This document shows positions 1 to 11,204 of a stretch of 64,000 nt of DNA, piece by piece. Under the pieces are notes generated by a model that was not told where the DNA came from, ran no database searches, and saw only the letters and a list, made by a program, of their open reading frames with translations. Made by a program: the position numbers and the translations under genes. Every line of letters starts with the position of its first letter. The first letter of the stretch is position 1. The stretch is from assembly GCF_004011695.2 (NCBI RefSeq), contig NC_082423.1:744001-808000 (forward strand), written 5' to 3'. The DNA comes from Ascochyta rabiei. Taxonomy: Eukaryota > Ascomycota > Dothideomycetes > Pleosporales > Didymellaceae.

Positions 1-114
1 TGCGTCATCCACAGCCTCACTACATGCCCACGAGCCAATCTTCCGTGTTAGAAGGCACGCTTTCAACTTCTTTCCATTCCTTCCTCTCTCCCTCCATCTC
101 CCAACTCCATCGAA

Positions 115-1659
115 TTACGTCACATAGCCATTCTCGATCCACGTCTGCGTCTTACCCCCACCCCTAGACGAGCGAGAGTGCCGCTGATGGGACGAAAGAT
201 CCTTCATAACGCCCAACCCATCCAACTTGTTCAAAAGCTTATGCACAAACCTCCTCACCCCATGCCGCTTCTTCGCATCCGCACACGGCGGCTCCGGCAG
301 CCGCGCAGCTCCCTGTGGGGGATGCGGCAACGGCTTCTCGACCAACCTAAGCCCGACGTCGGAACGGTACGTCGACGCGCTGATGTCGAAGTACTCGGAC
401 GTGTGGCTGCCTGGGCGCGAGGGCGTCGGCGAGCCGTGCACGTGCATGGTGCGGCCGTCGTAGTCGTACGCGTAGTTGGTCGCTGGGTCGTAGCCTGAGA
501 CGTAGGCTCGCGACGCGGGTTTGGATGCTGTACCTGCTGCGGAAGGGGAAGGGGAGGGCGGGGCGTGGTAGCGCACTTGTAGGCCTGAGGGATCGATGTA
601 GGTCGTTCGACCGCGGGACGTGGGTGCTGTGTGGTGGGAAGACGGCGAGTAATGCATTGGGGGTTGTGATGGTGCTGGAGAGGCAGAGGTAGAGGGTGCC
701 TGGCGCGTGCTCTGCGTTTTGTGCACTTGTGGTGGGCATGAGCGTCGAGCGACTCGGTCTTGAACCTGTGTGCGTCGAGAGTCCTTGGGCGGGACGCGAG
801 GCAGAGGTCGAGCGTCCAAGTGCCGGTCGATCTTCTCGTCCTCCAGGCGGCCGGACGAGATGACGGAGTCATGGCGCGACGAGGACGAAGGGCGTGGAGG
901 GAGCGGCTTTCGCTTCTCGACCTCGCACGTCCTCTTCGTCTGCTTGCGTGGGAGGACTTCCCTCTCCACCTCTCCGCGCAGTGCAGTGTGCCGCGAGAGC
1001 GTAGGCTTGGCCGGCACAGGAGGCGTCGGCAGCTTCTTATTCACGCCGTTGCGATAGCTCACTTCCATTTCCCCGTCGGTGTCGAAGTCGAGAAACATGG
1101 TCCCCGAGCTCCCCGGACGAGCAGCTTCAAGGTCCGACGACGACATGTTCCACGCCAGGTGGTCGTCAATCATGGTGTACATTTCCGACATGCGAGAGTG
1201 CGCCTGCGACATTGCCACCGACGAAGCCCTACGCGTCGAACCCTGCTGCGAAGGGCCCGTCGAGCGGTAGTCACAGACATTGGGCTGGATGTCCCGGAGC
1301 GGTGGACGAGAGACTGGCTTGCGAGGCAACGCCTTCGTCATGCCGGCGTCGCAGGGGTTCCGATCCGGATGATGAGGTTTGCGAGGTGTCTCCGGTAGAG
1401 GACGGGCACGATCTGCACGGGCCCGAACTGTGTTCTGGTGGTGATGTGGTGTGTGGTGTGGTCGACGAGGCCCAGCCTGCTGAGACTTCGCCGTCTGCTG
1501 TGCCATGTGGTCGCGCTGCACTTGGAGCGCGGGATACATGGTGTGGTCGAGTAGTGGCGTTTTCTTTCTTGTTGGAGAGGAAGGGCGTGCAAAACGTATT
1601 TGTGAGAGCCGGGCTGTGAGGCCTTGCAGTGAAACGCTGGGTGAGGTGTGCGTGAACAT
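115..1659 (-). CDS. Proline-rich protein of unknown function
   Basis: An uninterrupted frame of 514 codons. I do not recognise a family. The protein is low in complexity: many Pro, Ser and Arg residues, several PxxP-type stretches that could bind SH3 domains (for example KLPTPPVPAKPTL and RKPLPPRPSS), and a basic C-terminal part (KKRHGVRRFVHKLLNKLDG) that could form an amphipathic helix. There is no signal peptide and no membrane segment. The start is uncertain: in-frame Met codons lie at 1659 and at 1539 (MYPALQVQ), and the first 40 residues look like untranslated leader. PxxP-rich proteins of this sort in filamentous fungi are often linked to cortical or actin scaffolds, but that is only an inference. 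Confidence 0.6.
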   Translation of the reverse strand: MFTHTSPSVSLQGLTARLSQIRFARPSSPTRKKTPLLDHTMYPALQVQRDHMAQQTAKSQQAGPRRPHHTPHHHQNTVRARADRARPLPETPRKPHHPDRNPCDAGMTKALPRKPVSRPPLRDIQPNVCDYRSTGPSQQGSTRRASSVAMSQAHSRMSEMYTMIDDHLAWNMSSSDLEAARPGSSGTMFLDFDTDGEMEVSYRNGVNKKLPTPPVPAKPTLSRHTALRGEVEREVLPRKQTKRTCEVEKRKPLPPRPSSSSRHDSVISSGRLEDEKIDRHLDARPLPRVPPKDSRRTQVQDRVARRSCPPQVHKTQSTRQAPSTSASPAPSQPPMHYSPSSHHTAPTSRGRTTYIDPSGLQVRYHAPPSPSPSAAGTASKPASRAYVSGYDPATNYAYDYDGRTMHVHGSPTPSRPGSHTSEYFDISASTYRSDVGLRLVEKPLPHPPQGAARLPEPPCADAKKRHGVRRFVHKLLNKLDGLGVMKDLSSHQRHSRSSRGGGKTQTWIENGYVT

Positions 1660-2253
1660 TGTTGGGATGTTGGCATTGTGTGCGCGTAGGATTTAGACAT
1701 TGTGAAGGGGCATTGAGCGAGGTGGTGGAAGAGTTGATGTAGGTTATGGGAGTCTGATGTTGTGAGTGAGTCCATGTTCCGTCAAGTTGGGCACTGAGGT
1801 GTTATGAGGAAGTGTACTGACCGACAGGGGTTGCCCAGCCTTGTGAGTGGAGCGCTGTCATAGCAACACCAAAAGTCGGTCACGATCCAAGAGAAGACTG
1901 GACAAGCACGATGCGAGTAGAGAAATGATTGCAAAATCAATCTAATGCATCTACATTAGCGAATTAAGTACGTGAAGACCCAGTGCTCGTCATGTCCCTC
2001 TCCTCAGGCAGCCACAGTGTATCCGGGATGCGCACAAACAGGAAGAAACATGATAGAGAACTCTGAGTACCAATCAAAATAGAAGCCTTCAAACAAGAGA
2101 AGCGGATAGGTATACACCAAACAGAGCCAACTCCTTGCAGGCAACAATGAACAGAGAAAGGCAGAGCCACGCGGCGCCCAGACTCCGGGTATATCAGCGA
2201 GCACCAAGGTCGTTTCCAATGACCCTCAATGTACGAGAACAATCGCGGCAAGC
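1660..2253. other. Intergenic, no feature seen
   Basis: About 590 bp between two minus-strand genes. It should hold the promoter of the proline-rich gene and the 3' end of the Crp1-like gene. I see no convincing coding frame, repeat or RNA gene. Confidence 0.5.
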
Positions 2254-5200
2254 TTAGTTCTTGCTGGAGAATTTGTCCTTTAACTTTCCGAAGAACGACC
2301 GCCTCTTGTTCTTCTTGTCGGTGGCAGCCGAGTTGGATGCGAGACTCTGGCTGCCTGGGGTACCCTTGGGGGACACGTCGGAATCTTTGCGGTCCTTCGG
2401 AGAGGTCTCAGGTGCAGCAAGGCCCTCGCTCTTGGCGTCAGTGGTACCTGTCTCCGTGCCTGTGGTGACGGTGGGCTGCCTCTGCTCCAGTGTTGTGGGC
2501 TTGAAAAGCTCCTCCTTCGCAGGCCTCGCCGGCTCGGCAGCCGCCTTGGTGGCCTCGGTCTGAGCGGAGGAAGAAGCTGGTGCGTTGAGACCGTCGGTGG
2601 TGGGAGCTGAGGTTGCATCGGCGTTGCTGGAAGAAGCAATGGGCTCGACAGCCTTGGTAGCAGAGACAGCAACAGGAGCGGCTGATTCGGCGACCGCCTT
2701 GGTGGCCTCGGTCTGAGCAGGTGCTGTAGCAGGGGCGTTCAGGCCGCCGGTGGATGACGTCGAAGGCTCATCGCTGGCGCCAGAGAGAGCCCTCTTGATC
2801 TCCACCTCGGAGGCGGGCTGGTAGTTGGTCGAGAGCGGGTACGACGAGTCAGACAGCGCAGGAGCAGAGGAGCCGGTACCGGACAGACCAGGAGCAGTCG
2901 TGGCAGTGGCTGCAGACAGGGTAGGAGCCGGCTCGCCGGACTCATTGGTCTTTTTGACCTGGCTCAACAGCTCGGATTCAAGCTCCTTCTTCTCTGCAAC
3001 GGCCTCGGTATTGGCACTGGCCTCGGGGAGAACATGTGCCTCCTTCTGGCTCTCGGCTACAATGTCGGGTACACCACGAACGGGAAGCTCTGTCTTGGAA
3101 GCTGATGTGGCGGCAGAAGGTGCCGACGCGATCGCAGGTGCGTGCTCGCCAGACTCATCGGTCCTGGAAACAGTCTTGAGCAGCTCAGACTCCAAGTCCT
3201 TCTTGTCGTGAACAGCGATAGGGTTCGCAGCAGCCTCGGGGCTCGAATGAGCCTCTTGTTGGCTCTCGGAAACGATTGCAGGGACAGCAATGGCAGGAGC
3301 TGACTCGCCTGAGGCGTTGGTGCGAGGAACAGAACGGAGCAACTCATCCTCCAGATCCTGCTTCTCGTGAACAGCGCCGAAGTTGGCGGCCGCTTCGGGG
3401 CTGGCATGGCCCTCACGCTGGCTATCAGAAACAACTGCGGGGACAGCGACCGAAGGTGCTGACTCGCCGTGCTCGTGAGACTTGGGGACTTGGCTCAGAA
3501 GTTCCTGCTCAAACTGCGACTTCTCGATCACGGCCTCAGCATTGGCAGCAGCCTCAGGGCTGGCGTGAGCCTCCTTTTGGCTCTCAGCAACGACGACTGG
3601 CACGTCATCTGCGGCAGTGGTACCAGCTGAACCGTTGAAACCAGCGGCGCCAACAGCCTTGTCCTTTGCGAGGTATGCGTTGTCTGTTGCCGAAGCGGAG
3701 TTGTCCAGGCCGACAGCCGCGACAAGCTTGTCCTTTGCAGCGTAGGCGCTGTCGGCAGCCTTGTCCAGACCGGTAGCGTGCGCAGTCTTGTCCTTGGCGA
3801 GGTAGGCGTTGTCAGCTGCAGTGGCGTTCTTGTCAAGACCAGCGGCGTCGAGTGTCTTGTCCTTTGCAAGGTAAGCATTCTCGGTCGCGGTGGCATTCTT
3901 GTCAAGACCAGCGGCATCTAGTGTCTTGTCCTTTGCGAGGTAGACATTGTCAGCTGCGGTCTTGCTGCTATCCAGACCAACGGAATCGACGGCCTTGCCA
4001 CCAACAGCAGAAGCAGTCTCGCCGACAGTGGCGTCCTTGTCCAAGCCAACAGCCTCGGCAGTCTTCTCTTTCGCAGCGTAGATGGCTCCAGCGAACAGAC
4101 CAGCGCCGACGGTCGCAGCAGCAGCAACGCCACCAGCGACTGCGCCGATGCTCTCACCAACACTGGTAGAACTGTCAGCCTCGAGGGCAGGGGCGTGGTC
4201 GTTCTCAGCAGAGGTCTTTTCGGGGACCTTCTCCTTGAGCTCCTGCTCCACTTCCTTCTTCTCGAGGACAGCCTCTGAGTTTGCGGCCGCCTCGGGAGCG
4301 AAACCAGCCTCCTTCTGGCTCTCAGTCACGACGTCGGGGACGCCTCTTGGCTCCTTGGGGACCTGGCCAGCGAGGAAGGCGGTGGAGCTTGTGGGAGCTG
4401 CCGACTGGATGTGGACACCAGTGTCCTTCTCGACCTGGGCATCGACGCCCATAGGCAAGCTAGACTCGGGCACCAGGTGGTCGAGCTGAGACGGCAGGCC
4501 GAACATGCCGCCGTTTGCTGGCCTCTCCGACTGAGGTGTGAGGTCGACCGGGGGCAGCTGGGGAGCCTGGGAGCCCGACTTGTAGTAGGCGTCCTCGTCG
4601 GTCCTAGCCGTGCTGCTGATGGTGTTGGAAGTCAGGGTGCTTGGGTGGGGCACCTTGTCGCCGGGAGCAAGGTGGATGGGGTTGCCGGCGCCAGCAGTTG
4701 CGGGGATAGGCGCAACGCTGACCTTGGCGTCTGCATCGTCCTGCTCTGGTGCCTCCTTGAGGTTGACTGTGGAGTGTACCGTGTTGTCAGTGAGGCTGCT
4801 CGGCGCGGGGACTGGCTCGTCAGGCGCAAGCTTGACGGGGTTGCCTAGGCCGGCGGTTGCGGGGATGGGGTTGATGAACTGGCGCTGCTCGGTGCTGGGC
4901 GTGGGTGTCATGGGAAACGCACCAGGAATCGACTCGTTCGACCTGGCCTTGTCCATGTCCTTCACCTTGGGGACAGCGCCGGCGAGGGCAGCTGTTGAGG
5001 ATGTGGGCGCTGCGGACGAGAGTGTGTGGGCGGGCTCGTCGACAATGTTCTCGGGCAGGAGAATGTTGTTAACAATGCCGTGGCCATCGTCCTCCTTGGG
5101 CGCGCTCTCGTTGATGCACCAGTTTCCGTTGACGACAAACTGCGGGCTTCCGTCAGCAGGCGGTCCGCCAGGCGAGCTGCATGGAGCTGGGAGCCAGGCG

Positions 5201-5444
5201 ACAGCGTGTCGGGGCGGGCGGGCGTCGCGGTGCAGACGTACCTTGTACTGTGTCTTGGTCTTGGGGAGCTCGACCGTCTTCTTGAAGATGCCGTCCTCCT
5301 GCTCCAGCTCGACCGTCTTCTTCCAGTCGTCGAAGGTGCCGGTCACGTAAACGTCGTTGGCGTCATGTTCCCTGCAGACGGTGAGTGGGATGCGCGCGCA
5401 GGTCGCAGGCAGGCAACGCACCATGTGAATGTGTATTTGCCCAT
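2254..5444 (-). CDS. Crp1/Mdg1-like protein with N-terminal AMPK1-type glycogen-binding domain
   Basis: Three exons: 5444-5422, 5371-5242 and 5139-2254, giving 1012 aa. The first exon encodes only MGKYTFTW. The introns are 50 and 102 nt, and the second keeps the frame open, so a naive frame adds 34 false residues. Residues 1-85 form the AMPK1_CBM (CBM48-like) fold, with signatures VYVTGTFDDWKK and FVVNGNWCINESAP, as in yeast Crp1 (cruciform-DNA binding) and Mdg1 (pheromone signalling, plasma-membrane linked). The remaining 900 residues are repetitive and acidic: about 20-residue units containing AYLAKDKT and AAGLDKNATA, then 40-50-residue units with SQKEAHxSPEAAAN. A Lys-rich C-terminus (KKNKRRSFFGKLKDKFSSKN) resembles a membrane-binding amphipathic tail. 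The fold is clear; the cellular role is inferred from yeast. Confidence 0.85.
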
Positions 5445-5934
5445 GGCGGCGTAAGGATAGACGTGCGGTTAGGGTGCGAGGGTGCGCGATGGGTGAGACC
5501 TTGTCTTGATCGCGGGCAGGCAGTGAGGAGAAGGAGGTGGTTGGGGAAGAAGGAGCAGGAAGCTAGCGGAGAAGTGGCTGTGCGTGTGCGGCGCTTCCGA
5601 GGGCTAGTGTACTTGTGACAGGCAACAATTTGCGGCGACAAGATTGAAGAAGGAGAGAAGATTGGAGGCGCCGCTGTACGGGACGAGGACGAGCAGGCGC
5701 GCAGTTTCAGTCACGTAGGCGCTGTCGAGTCAAGCGCAGCGTTTGATGAGGCTTGCGCGCTGCGACTACGACCGCGACGACGGCGACGACCTAGGCTCTG
5801 GACAAGCTCACGCTTGGCGGCGAGCAGAGCAAGAGCAGCGAGCATGCATGTGCGATGACGGAATGGGCAATCCTTCGGCGGTGGGTCGTGTTCTGTTCAA
5901 TTCAATGGCAGCTCCCCTCTCCACCCCAGCGTGC

Positions 5935-6005
5935 ATCGTGCGTGCATCGTGCGTCGTGCGTCGTGCATCGTGCATCATCGTGCACGTCGTGCTCGTCGTG
6001 CTCGT
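5935..6005. repeat. GTGC(A/G)TC-type microsatellite
   Basis: Imperfect tandem heptamers and hexamers of the type GTGCATC, GTGCGTC and GTCGTGC run for about 70 bp in the Crp1-like/pkaR intergenic region. Confidence 0.75.
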
Positions 6006-7131
6006 TTGCAGTCCATTCGCCCAACGGCGCTTCGGTGACGGGTGGGCAGCCCCTCCAGCTCCCACTGCCCAGTGCAAGGAAGCTCGTGCGTCTCAGCTGG
6101 GAACGCACGTCATCGCCCAGCTGGACAAGACGCCTTACCGGCTCGGTCCAAGCCTTCCTCGCGAACAAGACCCAGCGCGTTGGGCGGACGGGCACGTCGA
6201 AACACGAAACACGAAACATGGTGTGGCGCCGATGCAGACGGAGAGTGGTCGCTGAGCCTGTCCGAGAATCCAGCCCGCTCACCAGCGGAACCTGTCGTGT
6301 TTCTCCATGGAGTCATGGACGCATTGGACGGGCGTCCCAACATTCGGTCCTGTCACGCCCGCCTGCCAGTCGTGTGGCACACCGCCCATTGCAGACGTGC
6401 CGTAACGCCGTAACCTGACACCGTAGCAGGCCCTCACACTGACAGGCTCACACCACTCACGACCAAGTTTCGAGCGTGTTCCAGCCTACTGTGCCGTCCT
6501 CACCGCTTGCAAGAGCCGATGATCGATCGCCCTGTGAGAGGGGTCGTGGCGTCGTGGCCCTGCGCGGTGCTTGTGCGTCACGTGCGCGGTCCATATCCGT
6601 ATAGCTCCCCTCCCCGCCCAGCAGCAAGACTGACTATCCATGAACGCGGGGACCACCGTCTCCTCGATTCACAATCACCATGCGCTGCGGTGCTCAGCCA
6701 TCTGCTGCACGCGCGTCTACTGGCCATGTAGGCGGATGGCTTGCAGCTTGCGCTTTGTTTCTTATCGTTTCGCAGGCGCTGAGCTGATTGGGTGGTTGCA
6801 CCCGAGTCTGTTCAAGCTCCTTGCAGGCTGCAGCAGAGCTTCAGACACGGCGAGACAGACTGCCAGAGGCGACGGGCATCGCGAGCCGCACACGTCTCCG
6901 TGTCACTGCAAGCATGCACTTGTGTAGAATCGTGGGGAAGCGAGTGCTGCTTCGCTCTGACAAGTGTCAAGCGCGTTGTGCATGGCTCCGCTGTCTGTTC
7001 TGCAGCTCGCCGCTTGGCAGCAAGCTTGGGGCAGTCCTGGACCCCAACGCTCAGCTCAGGGCGGGAGCTACCCGTAGGCGCAGCTTGAGAGGCTCGAGTG
7101 GCAGCTCTGGTCTGGAGCTCTGTCTGCTCTG

Positions 7132-7194
7132 TCCGCTCTGTCCGCTCTGTCCGCTCTGTCCGCTCTGTCCGCTCTGTCCGCTCTGTCCGCTCTG
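7132..7194. repeat. 9-bp tandem repeat, TCCGCTCTG
   Basis: Seven perfect head-to-tail copies of TCCGCTCTG, flanked by degenerate copies. The unit length is a multiple of three, which explains the spurious long frames on both strands. Confidence 0.9.
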
Positions 7195-7390
7195 TCCTGG
7201 CTGTGACAGGTCCCAGACTCCCAGAGCTCTCTCTCTGCCTGTCCGTGTGTCTCTCCTGCGCTCGCTGCATCGCGGGGAGCACGACAGCCTGGTCGTGGTC
7301 ATGGCCATGGACATGCTGCCGCTGCGTCGAGTGACGTGGTGGGATGCAGTGTGCGTGAACCATGGCTGGCGGCATCGCCTGGCTGTCTCA

Positions 7391-7446
7391 TGGATGTCGA
7401 TTTCGATTTCGATTTCGACTGCGATTGCGATTGCGATTGCGATTTC
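7391..7446. repeat. Hexamer microsatellite GATTTC / GATTGC
   Basis: A run of GATTTC units that switches to GATTGC units, about 56 bp in all. Confidence 0.85.
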
Positions 7447-7470
7447 TAGACGCCTTCTGGAAGATGGATG

Positions 7471-7565
7471 CGCCTTGCCTTGCCTTGCCCTGCCCTGCCT
7501 TGCCTTGCCCTGCCCTGCCTTGCCTTGCCCTGCCCTGCCTTGCCTTGCCCTGCCCTGCCTTGCCC
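7471..7565. repeat. Pentamer-based 20-bp tandem repeat (TGCCT/TGCCC)
   Basis: Four perfect 20-bp copies occupy 7481-7560, each built from the pentamers TGCCT and TGCCC, with further pentamers to the left. A second short direct repeat (CATACGCTCCAGTGCC) follows near 7580 and 7610. The array ends about 340 bp upstream of the pkaR start codon. Confidence 0.9.
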
Positions 7566-7905
7566 GTAGCCAGCCCATACGCTCCAGTGCCTTGCCCGCC
7601 CGCCCGCCCATACGCTCCAGTGCCCTGCCCGCACCCGCACCCGCTGATCGCTCGTCGCTTGTCGTCCGTCGCTCTTGCTGCAGCCTCCCCCCCCCTCTTC
7701 GGCCCCGGACTGCCTCTCTCTGCAGCGTCATCGCCTGCGGCTGCACGCTCCACACGCCCTCAGCACCACTGACAAACGTGCCCTCGTGGTAATCCTGCCA
7801 CTGCCCTCTGCCCTCCTCGCGCACTCGTCACCCCCGTGCCCCGCCCCTCGCGAGTCCAACGTCAACGAGCTGGGCCTGACCCCTCACCGTCCCCGTCCCC
7901 GTCCA

Positions 7906-9285
7906 ATGTCCCTCCCCCCAGACTACGCCAATGAGATAGCCGCCCTCGACCGCGAGATCCTCAAGCACAAGCCCCACGACATCCTGCAGTTCTGCGCGAG
8001 CTTCTTCAACCGCCGCCTCGAGTCCCAGCGCGCCGAGTTCCTGCTCTCGCAACAGCATTCCAGCCACCAAGGCCGTGCCGAGCACAGCTTCCCCGGCAAC
8101 AACCCCTTTGGCACCTCGCCCAGCTCCGGCGGCTTCGCAAAGAGCCCCATGCAGCGCCTCGAAGAAGAGGAGGAGGGCGACCTGATGGCCTCGCCCACTG
8201 CCTCGTCCTTTGCACGCGCCGACCTCAACAACGCGCCCCCCACCACCCACGGCGAGTCCTCCTTTGGCAGCTTGGGCAGCTTTGGCAACTTCGGCGGCTT
8301 TGGCGGCTCCTCCAAGAACGAGGTCACCCAGATGCCGCCCATCGCAGGCGGCAGCACCCCCAACAACTACAACACCAACCGCCGCGTCTCCGTCTCCGCA
8401 GAGTCCCTCAACCCCACATCAGCAGACAACGACAGCTTCACCGCCCCCTACCACCACAAGACAGACGAGCAGGTGTCGCGTCTGAGATCCGCCGTCTCAG
8501 GCAACTTCCTCTTTTCACACCTCGACGACGAGCAGTCGGCACAAGTGCTCGGCGCGCTGCATGAGAAGCCCATACCCACAAAGGGCATCAAGGTCATTTC
8601 CCAGGGCGACGTCGGTGACTACTTCTACGTTGTCGAAAAGGGCGCTTTCGACATCCATGTCAACAAGTCCGGTAAGCTCGAGGCTGGCGTGGATGGACTG
8701 GGCGCAAAGGTGGGCTCTGTCGGCCCTGGTGGATCCTTTGGTGAGCTTGCGCTCATGTACAACGCTCCTCGCGCGGCCACCGTCATCTCGGCCGAGCCCT
8801 CGACTCTGTGGGCCCTCGACCGCGTCACCTTCCGCCGCATCCTCATGGACAGCGCCTTCCAACGACGACGCATGTACGAAGGCTTCCTTGAAGAGGTCCC
8901 ACTCCTCTCCACCCTTACTCCATACGAGCGCTCCAAGATCGCAGACGCACTCGAGACGAAGAAGTACCCTCCCGGCACCGAGATCATCAGGGAGGGCGAC
9001 ATTGGCGAGTCCTTCTACATCCTCGAGTCTGGAGAAGCACAGGTCTACCTTCGCGGAAACGATCAGCCTGTCAAGAGGTACAACAAGGGCGATTACTTTG
9101 GTGAGCTTGCCCTGCTGAACGATGCGCCGCGCGCTGCCTCGGTCGTTAGCGAGACCGAGGTCAAGGTTGCGACCCTCGGCAAGAACGGATTCCAGCGTCT
9201 GCTTGGCCCTGTTGAAGGCATCATGAGGCGGAATGACCCCAGCAAGGAGGGGGACAACATCGACCCTTTGTCAAGGAACTCATGA
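7906..9285 (+). CDS. pkaR: cAMP-dependent protein kinase (PKA) regulatory subunit
   Basis: One exon, 459 aa. In the absence of cAMP this subunit holds the PKA catalytic subunit inactive; cAMP binding releases it. The order is typical: an N-terminal dimerisation/docking helix region (residues 1-45), a long Gly/Ser/Asn-rich linker, the inhibitory pseudosubstrate-type site NRRVSVSAES (residues 158-167; the Ser of RRVS is phosphorylatable, as in type II-like fungal subunits), then two cyclic-nucleotide-binding domains. Each domain carries its phosphate-binding cassette: FGELALMYNAPRAAT and FGELALLNDAPRAAS. The start MSLPPDYANE is chosen because the frame upstream is low-complexity and family members begin here. 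Length fits the fungal family (400-460 aa). PKA controls growth, conidiation and virulence in many plant-pathogenic fungi. Confidence 0.96.
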   Translation: MSLPPDYANEIAALDREILKHKPHDILQFCASFFNRRLESQRAEFLLSQQHSSHQGRAEHSFPGNNPFGTSPSSGGFAKSPMQRLEEEEEGDLMASPTASSFARADLNNAPPTTHGESSFGSLGSFGNFGGFGGSSKNEVTQMPPIAGGSTPNNYNTNRRVSVSAESLNPTSADNDSFTAPYHHKTDEQVSRLRSAVSGNFLFSHLDDEQSAQVLGALHEKPIPTKGIKVISQGDVGDYFYVVEKGAFDIHVNKSGKLEAGVDGLGAKVGSVGPGGSFGELALMYNAPRAATVISAEPSTLWALDRVTFRRILMDSAFQRRRMYEGFLEEVPLLSTLTPYERSKIADALETKKYPPGTEIIREGDIGESFYILESGEAQVYLRGNDQPVKRYNKGDYFGELALLNDAPRAASVVSETEVKVATLGKNGFQRLLGPVEGIMRRNDPSKEGDNIDPLSRNS

Positions 9286-11204
9286 TTCATGTGTACTGGC
9301 ACTTGCTGGTACCGCTCGGTAGGATACACCAGTTGCCTCTGGACTGTGAACAAAGGAGTACAGGTTTCAGCTGTGATGGAGTGTGGTTGACACTCCTACT
9401 AATCCGCGTGGTTCGCATGCATTTCTACTCTTCCTACTGTCACTAAACGCTGCTTGCCATGGACGGGAAAGCGGTCTGGTTCTGGGCGAGGTATGGGCTT
9501 AGTCGACCGATTCATTACCTATACTCCAAATACGTACGAATGAAAGAATGAAACACATGCCCAGATACTACGTGAGTCCCAACACCGCTGAACGCTCCTA
9601 CCAGCTGTCTGTGTGTGAGTGAGTGACATCAGAGCCCGTGCGCCTTCCCACCGACTCGCTCAGCAAACCTCAGGCACCCACGAGCCTCTGAGAGTCAACT
9701 CATCATCTTACTCAGGCGCTGCTTCATCTGGCCATGACGAACAAATCTCAAGCTGCGTACCCAAAAAAGAGACGATCGAATTCACGGCGAGCTGAAGGTG
9801 GTGTTGTTGTATTGGGTTCCCGGAGTCGGAGTCAGCTTACTTCAAACTCCTCGCTGAACAAGGCCCGCTAGCATGGCCATGCTGAGCCAATATCGCAGCA
9901 TCCCTCAACGTGAATGGCGAACGAGGTCATTCGTGTGCAGGGAGTAGCGGTCAGTACGCAGTGCAGCTAAGCATGCCGTGTTTGTGAATGGACATGGCTG
10001 ATGAACGCATGTCTGATACGGACCGCATGTACCGCCTTCAATCGTCGAGTCCTGGATAGCTGTTTAGGCTTCAACGATCCCTGTCCATCGTGTGTAGACT
10101 CCTCGTGGAGAAAGACAGGTGTTTTTCGTGAATGAAGCTCATCACGCATCGACAGTTCAAGCTAGCCGTCCCCCGGAGTTGAGGTTTCTAGCAAGATGGT
10201 CCGAACTGCTGATGCACAAACACTTGAGCATGTTGGATCATTTTGACTGCGCAAGGTCATGAGGATGGTGATTCTCGTCTTGAGAAATAGGCTATTCAGC
10301 GGTAAAGAGCGAAGCGACGCAGCGAGAAATATGTGCTGCCCACCTTCGACAATTCTGGTGGCTCATTGGGATGAGGTGAGCATGGTCTTACAGCCCAGCC
10401 CAGCTTTCCGACTACTCCTACCAAGTCCCCGTCTTACGGAGTTAGACAAGAAGCGTCAGCCACGCAGAGCGTAAGGCTGCGGTTTGTAAGCATTTCACCG
10501 TAGGTGCCAGGAACCAGCACTGGTGTATCTATAACTCACAACGATCTATATTCAATTTCAGCCATTATGGCAGTCATGATAGATGATCAATCAAGTACGG
10601 CCCAACGGTAATTTCGAACGCAGACCGCCAGCAAGACCGTCCATGTCTGCTTTTGAGCCGTACTCATACTCGTACTCACGCGGTGTAGCTTGCTGGCGTA
10701 TCACTCCTTTACTGCCATTGATGAACGATGGTCGCACAATCCCTGCTCAGTCGACGTATTGAAGCCGCATAGCTAAGGCAGACGATGCCTAGGACGGATC
10801 AAATCTTTACTGCGTGGCTAGCCTCTACGGAGTGTTCAGCACCGAGTCTGGACCAGCTCACTGGCTTCACACCGCCTGGAACGTCAGGTCCATTCTCATG
10901 CACTCGCGGTTTGTACAGTCACAGTTACATCTTCAGCGCTCAGAAATGTGGGACGTTCTCATGGCACCCAGACAAGGATCCCACATCTGACTGCTACCAA
11001 AATCAGCCTATTGGTTGGTCTTTGGATTTTTCTCGCCGTGTTCTAAATGCCTCGAATAGTGGCTGTGTAGTTGCTAACTGAACGCTCTCCACTTACAGTG
11101 ACTGAGAACAGCAAAGGAAATGCTGAATAGGCGCCATCTCTTCCAGCTTCAGTGATTGTCAAAGCCAATCCAGAGAACTGCCACTTTTCGTAATACCCGT
11201 CAAG
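9286..11204. other. Intergenic, no gene supported
   Basis: About 1.9 kb between pkaR and the transcription-factor-like gene. A 98-codon frame at 10785-11081 lacks recognisable motifs and is not called. No repeats or RNA genes are evident. Confidence 0.5.

Larger units (their letters stand above)
5445..7905. other. Long repeat-rich intergenic region (divergent promoters)
   Basis: About 2.4 kb between the divergent Crp1-like and PKA regulatory genes. It holds several microsatellites listed separately. Long open frames here (for instance on the plus strand from 6788) are created by the repeats and encode Cys-Pro-Leu or Leu-Pro strings with no family resemblance, so I call no gene. Confidence 0.6.

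Noticed and set aside
6788..7792. A 334-codon plus-strand frame and a 257-codon minus-strand frame upstream of pkaR
   Set aside because: Both owe their length to tandem repeats with units of 9, 6 and 20 bp. The products are Leu/Pro/Cys or Gln/Gly/Arg strings without homology.
10785..11081. A 98-codon frame before the transcription-factor-like gene
   Set aside because: No motif and no splice sites that would join it to the downstream gene in frame.
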